Below, one piece after another: positions 15,824 to 22,777 of a stretch of DNA of 22,777 bases (positions are counted from its first letter, which is position 1; every line of letters begins with the position of its first letter). Source of the DNA: an uncultured Oxalobacteraceae bacterium (lineage in GTDB: Bacteria; Pseudomonadota; Gammaproteobacteria; Burkholderiales; Burkholderiaceae); contig CAMLFK010000053.1 of NCBI GenBank assembly GCA_946479255.1, positions 1-22,777 of the forward strand. Direction: 5' to 3'. The position numbers and the translations under genes were made by a program. The notes below the pieces were generated by a model. That model worked only from the letters and a program-made list of their open reading frames with translations. It was not told the DNA's origin and did no database searches.

Positions 15824-17191
15824 ATGACTTTCAAGTTGCAAACCGGCCTCCGGGTCTTGGTTGCCGCCGCCGCCGTCGTAGCTGCCAACACCTTCGCCGC
15901 CGTGTCGCCCGAGGAGGCTGCGCGGCTCAAGACCGAGCTGACCCCCTTCGGCGCGGAGAAAGCCGGCAACCAGGAGGGCACGATCCCGGCCTGGACCGGC
16001 GGCTACACCACGCCGATCCCGAACTCCAAAAACGGCGACCGGCGCACCGACCCCTTCGCGAAGGAAAAGCCCCTGATTTCCATCGGCGCCAGGAACATGG
16101 ACCAGTACGCCGACAAGCTGAGCGAGGGCGTCAAGGCGCTGATGAAGAAGTATCCGGACTTCCGCATCGACGTCTATCCGACCCACCGCACGGCCGTGGC
16201 GCCGCAGTGGGTCTACGACAACACGTTCAAGAACGCCACCCGCGCCAGGCTGGTCGAAGGCGGCGCCGGACCGCAGCCGGAACTTGCCTACGGCGGCATT
16301 CCTTTTCCCATCACCAAGAGCGGTATCGAAGCCATCTACAACCATGAGTTGCGCTGGCGCCCGCCTGCGATGACCTTGGAGAAGCTGCGCAGCTACCAGG
16401 TGACGACCGACGGCCGCGTGGTGACGATGGCCGAAGGCAGCTACAATCTACAGATGCCGTACTACGCCAAGGATGGCGAGGGCCGGTTCCGGGGCGAATA
16501 CTGGTTGCTGCGCGGCCTCTTCAGCGGCCCGCCGATGCGCGTCGGCGAGGGCGCCGCGGCACGCCTGCATCTCGACGATTCCAAGAGCAGCACCTGGCTC
16601 TACCTGCCCGGCCAGCGCCGCGTGCGCAGGCTGCCCAACGCCTGCTGCGACACGGCCACACCGCAGTCGAGCGGCATCGCCACCATCGACGAAGTCAACG
16701 TCTTCACCGCCCGCAAGGACCGCTTTGACTGGAAGCTGGTGGGCAAGAAGGAGATGTACATCCCCTATAACAGCAACCGCATCCTGGTCCCGACCCGGGA
16801 TGCCGAGGTGCTGGGCAAGCACTTCCTCAACCCCGATCATGTGCGCTGGGAACTGCACCGCGTCTGGGTCGTCGAGGCCACCCTCAAACCGGGGCAGCGC
16901 CATACCTCGCCGAGAAGCCGCTATTACCTCGACGAGGACACCTGGACCGCCATCCTGGCCGACCGCTGGGACGCCAACGGCCAGTTGGCGCGGATGCCGA
17001 TCGCCATTCCCGTGGTCTTGCCGGATTTGCCGGGGCAGTATCCCCTGTACTACGGCGTCTACGACCTGATCTCCGGCTCCACCTACATGGAAGTGCTGAT
17101 GAACCAGAGCCCGAGCCAGCTCAAGCTGAGCGCGCCCCTGCCTGACGAAACCTTTACGCCGGACGGCCTGGTCGGCGAGGGTCTCCGCTGA
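15824..17191 (+). CDS. DUF1329 family periplasmic protein (LolA-like fold)
   Basis: A 455-aa exported protein: signal peptide to about residue 25 (VLVAAAAVVAANTFA-AVS), then the family start VSPEEAARLKTELTPFGAEKAGN and GTIPAWTGG. Later motifs GQRRVRRLPN, DRFDWKLVGKKEMYIPYNSNR, HVRWELHRVWVVEATLK and RHTSPRSRYYLDEDTW are DUF1329 hallmarks. The family is thought to share the lipid-binding fold of LolA/LolB, which suits a periplasmic carrier of a hydrophobic molecule. The usual segment after RRLPN carries an adjacent Cys pair here (NACCDTATP), which I find unusual. The start is set by AGGAG at 15813-15817, which overlaps the end of the upstream stop codon, so translation is likely coupled to DUF1302. 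DUF1302 and DUF1329 genes are commonly neighbours, which supports a joint function. Confidence 0.92.
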   Translation: MTFKLQTGLRVLVAAAAVVAANTFAAVSPEEAARLKTELTPFGAEKAGNQEGTIPAWTGGYTTPIPNSKNGDRRTDPFAKEKPLISIGARNMDQYADKLSEGVKALMKKYPDFRIDVYPTHRTAVAPQWVYDNTFKNATRARLVEGGAGPQPELAYGGIPFPITKSGIEAIYNHELRWRPPAMTLEKLRSYQVTTDGRVVTMAEGSYNLQMPYYAKDGEGRFRGEYWLLRGLFSGPPMRVGEGAAARLHLDDSKSSTWLYLPGQRRVRRLPNACCDTATPQSSGIATIDEVNVFTARKDRFDWKLVGKKEMYIPYNSNRILVPTRDAEVLGKHFLNPDHVRWELHRVWVVEATLKPGQRHTSPRSRYYLDEDTWTAILADRWDANGQLARMPIAIPVVLPDLPGQYPLYYGVYDLISGSTYMEVLMNQSPSQLKLSAPLPDETFTPDGLVGEGLR

Positions 17192-17214
17192 GCCGGGCCC
17201 GCGGCAGCGATGGC

Positions 17215-18312
17215 ATGGCCGGCGCCAACAGTTCGATGAAGTGCTTGCAGCTGATTTGCCGGGCCGCCTTGGCCACGCTGGCGCCGGCAGCCTGCTTCGG
17301 CGCCGCCCCGGTCGCCGACCCGCTTGAGCGGCCGGCGATGATTTCCAGGCGTGCCAACGCCGCCCTCCTGCTTGACATCGAGCGTGCCGGCATGCGCCTG
17401 GTGGCGGTCGGCGAGCGGGGTACGGTGCTGCTTTCCGACGACGATGGCAGGAGCTGGCGCCAGGCCAGGCAGGTGCCGGTGGCGGTGAGCCTCACCCGGC
17501 TTGCGTTTCCGTTCGCAAAGTCGGGCTGGGCGGTGGGACATGCGGGCGTCGTGCTGGCCAGCGGCGATGGCGGAGAGACCTGGCGCCGGCGCCTCGACGG
17601 CCGCGGCGGCGCCGCCATTGCCCTCAAGGCGGCGCGGGCCGCGCTTGCCCGCGAGGGCAGCGCGGCCAACCGGCGCGCACTGCGGGAGGCCGAGCGCCTG
17701 GTCGCCGACGGCCCCGACAAGCCCTTCCTCGACCTGCGTTTCACGACGCCGCGGCGCGGCTTCGTCGTCGGCGCCTACGGCATCATCTTCCGCACCGAGG
17801 ACGGCGGCGCGAGCTGGCAGCCGTGGATGTCCCATCTGGACAATCCCAAGGGCTACCACCTCAACGCCATCGCCGCCGTCGAAGGCGTGCTCTACATCGT
17901 CGGCGAGCATGGCCTGGTGCTGCGCTCGACCGACGGCGGCGAGCATTTCTCCACCCTCAAGCTGCCCTATGAAGGCAGCTTCTTCACCGTCGCGTCGGAC
18001 GGCGGCAAGGTGGTGGTCGGCGGCCTGCGCGGCCATGCCTTCGTCAGCGAAGACCAGGGCCAGGCATGGAAGCGGCTCGAGGTCGCCGTGCCGGCCAGCC
18101 TCGCGCATGTCGCGCCGCTGTCCGGAGGCGGCCTGCTGTTTATCAATCAGGCCGGGCAAGCGCTGCGGGGCGGCGGGGAGGGCATTCGACTCTTGCCCAT
18201 GCCGCCGCTCCCGCCCTTGACGGCGGCGGTCGAGGCGGCGGACGGCGCCATCGTTGCCGCCACTTGGCGGGGGGCGCGGCGCTTGGTTGCGCTGCCTTCT
18301 GCGCCCCCTTGA
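17215..18312 (+). CDS. YCF48/BNR-repeat exported beta-propeller protein
   Basis: A 365-aa protein with repeated Asp-box/BNR-type motifs: GTVLLSDDDGRSW (about 69-81), GVVLASGDGGETW (111-123), then GIIFRTEDGGASW, GLVLRSTDGGEHF and a weaker GHAFVSEDQGQAW. Five such turns are the mark of the YCF48/photosystem II assembly factor-like propeller family. A signal peptide (ICRAALATLAPAACFGA) places it in the periplasm. The ATG at 17236 gives a more compact signal peptide than the ATG at 17215; neither has a strong ribosome site. The gene sits 23 bases after DUF1329 and 29 before the RND gene. In this context it is more likely a scaffold or assembly partner of the envelope system than anything related to photosynthesis. 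The call on fold is good, the role is inference. Confidence 0.88.
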   Translation: MAGANSSMKCLQLICRAALATLAPAACFGAAPVADPLERPAMISRRANAALLLDIERAGMRLVAVGERGTVLLSDDDGRSWRQARQVPVAVSLTRLAFPFAKSGWAVGHAGVVLASGDGGETWRRRLDGRGGAAIALKAARAALAREGSAANRRALREAERLVADGPDKPFLDLRFTTPRRGFVVGAYGIIFRTEDGGASWQPWMSHLDNPKGYHLNAIAAVEGVLYIVGEHGLVLRSTDGGEHFSTLKLPYEGSFFTVASDGGKVVVGGLRGHAFVSEDQGQAWKRLEVAVPASLAHVAPLSGGGLLFINQAGQALRGGGEGIRLLPMPPLPPLTAAVEAADGAIVAATWRGARRLVALPSAPP

Positions 18313-18341
18313 ATCCCGGGCCACCCCGCAGAAAGCCGCGT

Positions 18342-20750
18342 ATGACAGCCGACGACAGCATGCTGGATCAGAAAGTGGTCGGCAAGCTTGCCGATTTCGA
18401 CATCCATTCCGGTTCCCGCACCGAACGCCTGCTCTTTAACAACCGGGTGGCCATCCTGGCCATCTGCCTGCTGACGACCGTGCTCATGGGCTTCCAGGCA
18501 AGCAGGCTGCGCCTGAACGCCAACTTCGAGGAGATGATCCCGACCGGCCACCCCTATATTGCCAACTACCTGGCGCACAAGCGCGATCTTGCCGGCCTCG
18601 GGAATGCCCTCCGCATCGCCGTCGAGAACACCCAAGGCGACATCTACGATGCCGGCTACCTGGCGACACTCCAGCAGCTCAACGACGCCATCTTCCTGCT
18701 GCCCGGCGTGGACCGCGCCCAGATGAAGTCGCTGTGGACACCCGCCACCCGCTGGATCGGCGTCACCGAAGAAGGCCTGGAAGGCGGCCCGGTGATTCCC
18801 CCGGACTATGCCGGCACGCCGCAAAACCTGGTCCAGCTGCGCCACAACATAGCGCGTTCGGGCGAGATCGGCCAGCTCGTCGCTGTCGACGGCAGATCCA
18901 GCGTCATCTCCGCGCCGCTGCTGGCCGCCTATCCGGACGGCACGCTACTCGACTACGCCAAGGTCAATGCAGGCGTGGAGGCGCTGCGCGAGCGCTTTGA
19001 AAGCGAGCGGGTGCGCATCCATGTCACTGGCTTTGCCAAGGTGGTCGGCGAACTGATCGCCGGCGTACGCGCGATCATGTTTTTTTTCGGCGCCGCCCTG
19101 GTGCTGGCCGGCGCCGCCCTCTACGGCTACACGCGCTGCGTGCGCAGTACCCTGCTGGTCGTGGCCTGCTCGCTCACTGCCGTGATCTGGCAGCTCGGCC
19201 TGCTCACCCTGTTCGGCTACCAGCTCGACCCCTATTCGGTGCTGGTGCCCTTCCTGGTGTTCGCCATCGGCATGAGCCACGGCGCGCAGAAGATGAACGG
19301 CATCATGCAGGACATCGGGCGCGGCACCCATCGCGTGATTGCGGCCCGCTATACCTTTCGCCGCCTGTTCCTCGCCGGCTTGACGGCGCTCCTGTGCGAC
19401 GCCGTCGGTTTCGGCGTACTGGCCATCATCCAGATCCAGGCGATCCAGAATCTGGCCATCATTGCCAGCATCGGCGTTGCCGTGCTGATCTTTACCAACC
19501 TGATCCTGCTGCCCATCCTGCTGTCCTTCGCCGGGGTCAGCCCGGCCGCGGCGCAGCGCAGCTTGCGCACCGAAGTCGCCGAGCAGACGGGCAAGGGGAT
19601 TAATCCGATGTGGCACTTGCTGGGGCGGTTCACGCAGCCCCGCCGGGCGCTCGGTGCGCTGTCGGCGGCGGCGCTGCTCGGGCTTGGCGGCTATGTTGTC
19701 GGCAGCGATCTGAAGATCGGCGACCTCGATCCAGGGGCGCCGGAACTGCGTCCCGATTCCCGCTATAACCGGGATGTGGCCTTCCTCGGCAGCCATTACG
19801 GGGCCAGCAGCGATGTTTTCGCCGTCATGGTGAGGACGCCGGAATACGCCTGCTCGGCCTACGACACGCTGATGCGCATCGACGCCCTGGAGCAGGAACT
19901 GCAGCAGCAGGACGGTGTCGATTCCACCCATAGCCTTGCGCAGCTCAACCGCCGTGTCATCGTCGGCCTCAACGAGGGCGATTCGCGCTGGTCGGACCTG
20001 CTGCACAACCAGGACATGCTGAACGCGGTCAGCGCCCGCGCACCGCGCGGGCTCTACAACGATACCTGCAGCCTGCTGACGGTGTACATCTACCTGACCG
20101 ACCACAAGGCCGACACCCTGGCGCGCGTGGTGGAGAAGGTCGAAGCCTTCGGCGCCGCCAATGATTCCGCTCGGGCAGGTTTCATCCTGGCCGCCGGCAA
20201 CGCCGGCATCGAGGCGGCCACCAACAGCGTCGTCGAACAGGCCAGCCGCGCGATGCTGTACTGGGTCTATGGCGCCGTCATCCTGCTGTGCCTTGTCACA
20301 TTCCGCTCCTGGCGGGCAGTTGCCTGCGCCGTCCTGCCGCTGGTGCTGACGTCGGTGCTGTGCGAGGCGCTGATGGTCCTGCTGGGCATCGGCGTCAAGG
20401 TCGGCACGCTGCCGGTGATCGCGCTCGGCGTCGGCATCGGCATCGACTACGCCCTCTACGTCATGAGCATCGTGCTGGCGCAGTTGCGCCGGGGCGCATC
20501 CTTGGCCGAGGCCTACCACCGGGCATTGCTGTTTACCGGCAAGGTCGTCATGCTGACGGCGGTGACGCTGGCGGCCGGCGTCGCCACCTGGGCCTTCTCG
20601 CCGATCAAGTTCCAGGCCGACATGGGGATCCTGCTCGCCTTCATGTTCTTCTGGAACATGGTGGGAGCCCTGGTCCTGCTCCCGGCCTTGGCCTGCTTCC
20701 TGCTGCGGCCCAAGCAAGACGTCGAGAGCAGGGCGCCACTGTGGGGCTAG
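18342..20750 (+). CDS. RND/MMPL-superfamily inner-membrane transporter (COG1033 type)
   Basis: An 802-aa two-repeat RND protein. TM1 lies about 36-52, then a periplasmic domain with NFEEMIPTGHPYI, a cluster of helices about 240-400, a second TM near 437-455, a second periplasmic loop (455-635) and helices about 636-787: twelve in all. The second half has GVGIGIDYALYVMS with Asp702, the likely proton-relay residue. The equivalent spot in the first half reads AIGMSHGAQKMNG with His313 and no Asp, as in the HpnN/COG1033 branch. These proteins move lipids or other hydrophobic molecules; the cargo here is unknown. The start at 18342, with AGAAAG upstream, was chosen over a 276-base in-frame extension that would overlap the YCF48 gene. 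It is the last gene of the operon and converges with 3 bp to spare on the diguanylate cyclase, with no terminator between. Confidence 0.92.
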   Translation: MTADDSMLDQKVVGKLADFDIHSGSRTERLLFNNRVAILAICLLTTVLMGFQASRLRLNANFEEMIPTGHPYIANYLAHKRDLAGLGNALRIAVENTQGDIYDAGYLATLQQLNDAIFLLPGVDRAQMKSLWTPATRWIGVTEEGLEGGPVIPPDYAGTPQNLVQLRHNIARSGEIGQLVAVDGRSSVISAPLLAAYPDGTLLDYAKVNAGVEALRERFESERVRIHVTGFAKVVGELIAGVRAIMFFFGAALVLAGAALYGYTRCVRSTLLVVACSLTAVIWQLGLLTLFGYQLDPYSVLVPFLVFAIGMSHGAQKMNGIMQDIGRGTHRVIAARYTFRRLFLAGLTALLCDAVGFGVLAIIQIQAIQNLAIIASIGVAVLIFTNLILLPILLSFAGVSPAAAQRSLRTEVAEQTGKGINPMWHLLGRFTQPRRALGALSAAALLGLGGYVVGSDLKIGDLDPGAPELRPDSRYNRDVAFLGSHYGASSDVFAVMVRTPEYACSAYDTLMRIDALEQELQQQDGVDSTHSLAQLNRRVIVGLNEGDSRWSDLLHNQDMLNAVSARAPRGLYNDTCSLLTVYIYLTDHKADTLARVVEKVEAFGAANDSARAGFILAAGNAGIEAATNSVVEQASRAMLYWVYGAVILLCLVTFRSWRAVACAVLPLVLTSVLCEALMVLLGIGVKVGTLPVIALGVGIGIDYALYVMSIVLAQLRRGASLAEAYHRALLFTGKVVMLTAVTLAAGVATWAFSPIKFQADMGILLAFMFFWNMVGALVLLPALACFLLRPKQDVESRAPLWG

Positions 20751-20753
20751 CAC

Positions 20754-22058
20754 TCAGACAACTTCTACCCGGTTCCGTCCGTTCGATTTCGCTACGTACA
20801 AGGCCGCGTCTGCGCGTGCGATGGCGCTGCCGATGTCTTCTTCCGGGTTCAGCGCGGTCGCACCGAAGGAACAGGTAACCTGCAGCCCATGGGGCCAATC
20901 TTGCGTCGCCATCGCGCTCCGCAGTTTTTCCGCCAAGATCGCTGCATGCTCACGGAAGGTTTCCGGGCACACGAGCAGGAATTCTTCACCACCCCAGCGG
21001 ACCAGCTTATCGCCGGCCCGGACCTCGCGCCTGACGATGGCAGCGAAGCGTCTCAACACCTCGTCGCCTGTGTCATGCCCATGCCGATCATTGATCTGCT
21101 TGAAATGGTCGAGGTCCATGAAGATCACCGCCATATCCTTGCCATAGTGCGCAGGCGTGTCGAGCCGGCGCATCAAGGCCGCCCTGAGGCCTTGCCGGTT
21201 CAAGGCGCCGGTCAGGGGATCGGTATGGGCCTGGCCGGCCAGTTCACGCGCTTCCAGTTCAAGCGCCCTATTAATGGCTGCCAACTGCTCCAGGCGCATA
21301 TTGCTGGCCAAAAGCTTGGATCGGGATTGCTGCAAGCTGAGCGACAAACCGAGTATTCCGCAGCCGATCCACGCAAAGAGTAGATACATCAGTAGTCTTG
21401 CTTGCGAGATCCATTTTCCACGAAATTGGATCGACCTCACCTCGATAGCGAGCTGTTCACCGACTGCGGCGCTAGTCGTCGACAGCTCCAGCGCCGTCAC
21501 GTTATCGAGCCGGGTGCGGGTCTTCGATAGCGGCACCTTGCGCATGTTCACCCACCAGTCCGCAGTGTGCAGGACGTCGACGGGAATCGTCAAAGTGGAG
21601 TGGTCGGGGAGGTCAAGGACAGCTTCGTTGAATCGCTGTGAGTTCCAGTCGCCGATCGTGGAAAACTCAGGCTCGAAATTAACAACATGAACGCGGACTC
21701 TTTTCGGCGATCGCCCTGAATATCGGATATCAAACGTAATCGTGTCGAACAGTGAAAGGTCCACGCCTTTGCCTGCCTCGCCCAACAGGAATTGCAGCTT
21801 GCAAAATGGCCACTCATACCCCGCCGAAAGCGCGCAGCGCATGATGAGGGCATCCTTGGTACGAACCAGTGACGCGACCGAATTGCCTTTCTCGTAGCGG
21901 TCATCGGTCACCCGGACGCCATGAGATTGGCGAACGGATATCTCGATAATCCGGGTCATGCCGTAATGTTGCCATATTAACAATGCAGGACTCAACAGCA
22001 GCAACAGGACAAGCAAAATTTGACTTATCGTCGTCATGCGGGCGGTCGGCAGATTCAT
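20754..22058 (-). CDS. Membrane-anchored diguanylate cyclase with periplasmic sensor (GGEEF)
   Basis: A 434-aa enzyme expected to make c-di-GMP from two GTP. An N-terminal membrane helix (about 12-29) is followed by a periplasmic beta-rich domain (about 35-218), a second helix (222-241), a coiled-coil-like linker and the GGDEF domain (about 278-434). The active site is GGEEF (356-360), preceded by RAGD (347-350) exactly five residues upstream, so the product-inhibition I-site is intact. DHFKQINDRHGHDTGDEVL is also canonical. The sensor contains FDTITFDIRYSG, NFEP and GDWNSQRFNEA, recalling jelly-roll carbohydrate-binding domains (CBM11/CIA30-like), a weak resemblance. Cys75 and Cys86 are shared with the paralogue at 22287. 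An alternative start lies at 22037. The two genes are head to head. Confidence 0.92.
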   Translation of the reverse strand: MNLPTARMTTISQILLVLLLLLSPALLIWQHYGMTRIIEISVRQSHGVRVTDDRYEKGNSVASLVRTKDALIMRCALSAGYEWPFCKLQFLLGEAGKGVDLSLFDTITFDIRYSGRSPKRVRVHVVNFEPEFSTIGDWNSQRFNEAVLDLPDHSTLTIPVDVLHTADWWVNMRKVPLSKTRTRLDNVTALELSTTSAAVGEQLAIEVRSIQFRGKWISQARLLMYLLFAWIGCGILGLSLSLQQSRSKLLASNMRLEQLAAINRALELEARELAGQAHTDPLTGALNRQGLRAALMRRLDTPAHYGKDMAVIFMDLDHFKQINDRHGHDTGDEVLRRFAAIVRREVRAGDKLVRWGGEEFLLVCPETFREHAAILAEKLRSAMATQDWPHGLQVTCSFGATALNPEEDIGSAIARADAALYVAKSNGRNRVEVV

Positions 22059-22286
22059 TCGCAGGTCAGGGGGCTAATGAATAAATGGTCGTCTAGCTTT
22101 TTCGAATGCACGAGGCTGCTTCTTTATACACCGGAATTAGCTTTATGCAGCGCACAGCAAGCAGCTGAGCACAAGCCTGATGCCGGGCTCTACGATTTTT
22201 AAAGTAGTGTGATCAAACGCTTCTTAGGTGTATGCTGGCATAGGCAATTTCCACAGGATTTCTTTAAGAAGCCATTTGGTCCGCAG
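22059..22286. promoter_or_regulatory. Shared intergenic region between two divergent cyclase genes
   Basis: These 228 bases are clearly more AT-rich than the surrounding genes and must carry both promoters. TTTATACA (about 22122-22129) could be a -10 element. TTCTT-T-AAGAA near 22260-22270 is a short inverted repeat next to the rightward gene. Neither start codon has a clear ribosome site, so leaderless or weakly translated messages are possible. No repeat or small RNA was recognised. Confidence 0.35.
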
Positions 22287-22777
22287 ATGAATCAGCCGCG
22301 CTCCCGCACGATGATGATAAGTTATTATTTAATAATATTATTATTGTTGCTGACTCCCACATTATTGATCTGGCAGCATTTCGGCATGACCCGGGTCATT
22401 GAGATTTCGCCCCGCCAACCGCACGGCGTCAGCGTGGCCGATGACCGTGAGCGCGAGCAAGGTGATTCGGTCGCGTCGCTGGTTCGCACCGGGGACGCCT
22501 TCATCATGCGCTGCCAGCTGGGGCGGGCCACGATGTATCCATTTTGCAAGCTGCAATTTCTGATGGGCGATGCAACTAAAGGGGTGGACCTTTCCGAGTT
22601 TGACACCATTACGTTCAACATGCGCTATTCAGGGCCATCCCCGCAACTTGTCAAACTCCACCTTCTAAATTTTGAACCGGACATTTCCACTGTTGGCGAC
22701 TGGAACTCGCAGCGGTATAACGAAGCCGAAATAGAACTTCCCCCCGGCCAGCCTAGCTTGACGATTCCACTCAATGT
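22287..22777 (+). CDS. Second membrane-anchored sensor, paralogue of the cyclase at 20754 (cut by window edge)
   Basis: Reading from the ATG at 22287 stays open to the window end (163 codons). The product matches the first part of the neighbouring cyclase almost throughout: LLIWQH-GMTR-IEIS, SVASLVRT-DA-IMRC, PFCKLQFL-G-A-KGVDLS-FDTITF, NFEP--ST-GDWNSQR-NEA and LTIP. By eye about 105 of 165 aligned positions are identical. The membrane helix and periplasmic domain are present; the GGDEF domain is expected beyond the window but unseen. Its membrane helix is written with many AT-rich Leu/Ile codons (TTA, ATA) not used in the partner gene. Both cysteines are kept. The two genes are divergent and probably arose by duplication. 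Confidence 0.85.
   Translation, partial: MNQPRSRTMMISYYLIILLLLLTPTLLIWQHFGMTRVIEISPRQPHGVSVADDREREQGDSVASLVRTGDAFIMRCQLGRATMYPFCKLQFLMGDATKGVDLSEFDTITFNMRYSGPSPQLVKLHLLNFEPDISTVGDWNSQRYNEAEIELPPGQPSLTIPLN

Noticed and set aside
14614..15981. 455-codon open frame on the minus strand over DUF1302
   Set aside because: Antisense shadow; the plus frame has signal peptide, ribosome site and family motifs.
18066..18341. In-frame 92-codon N-terminal extension of the RND gene
   Set aside because: It overlaps the YCF48 gene, is Arg/Gly/Ala rich and would precede a normal cytoplasmic start at 18342 that has its own ribosome site.
18945..20753. 602-codon open frame on the minus strand over the RND gene
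   Set aside because: Antisense to an unmistakable transporter; rich in Gln/His/Asp/Gly without motifs.
22077..22202. 41-codon ORF between the cyclase genes, with an AGGGGG upstream
   Set aside because: No recognisable motif, lies in the shared promoter region, and nothing supports translation beyond the purine run.

Overview
The window is about 22.8 kb of high-GC, densely coding Gram-negative DNA. The signs of an outer membrane are a TonB-dependent receptor, an exported DUF1302 barrel-like protein and several signal peptides. GC-rich third codon positions, the gene types and the DUF1302/DUF1329/YCF48/RND block suggest a betaproteobacterium, perhaps Oxalobacteraceae (Massilia/Duganella-like). 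That placement is inference; no rRNA, tRNA or CRISPR was seen.

Left part (1-3303): the 5' end of an exported GH42 beta-galactosidase runs off the left edge. Divergent from it are an unrecognised exported protein, a doubtful small ORF and an imidazolonepropionase-like amidohydrolase with a (lipo)protein signal. The amidohydrolase converges on the next block with 6 bp between stop codons.

Minus-strand block (3310-13867), in order of transcription from the right: an IS607-type serine recombinase without a TnpB partner; a 2062-residue trifunctional kinase (Ser/Thr-kinase-like, AAA/STAND-like ATPase, helical middle, GAF, PAS, histidine kinase, receiver); a TonB-dependent receptor; and a FoxB/FsrB-type PepSY membrane protein with a His-rich loop. 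The last two, 4 bp apart, form a probable metal/siderophore uptake-and-reduction pair.

Plus-strand operon (14056-20750): DUF1302, DUF1329, a YCF48/BNR-repeat protein and an 802-residue RND/MMPL-family transporter, with gaps of 10, 23 and 29 bp and a perfect AGGAGG before the first gene. Together they look like a complete inner-membrane/periplasm/outer-membrane path for a hydrophobic substrate that cannot be named from sequence. This is the best candidate for an under-described system.

Right part (20754-22777): two closely related membrane-anchored GGDEF proteins stand head to head. The left one is complete, with GGEEF and an RxxD I-site. The right one is cut by the window edge, and its first 163 residues match the left one at roughly 63% identity by eye. 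Both carry the same periplasmic beta-rich sensor with two conserved cysteines, so this is a divergent paralogous c-di-GMP signalling pair.
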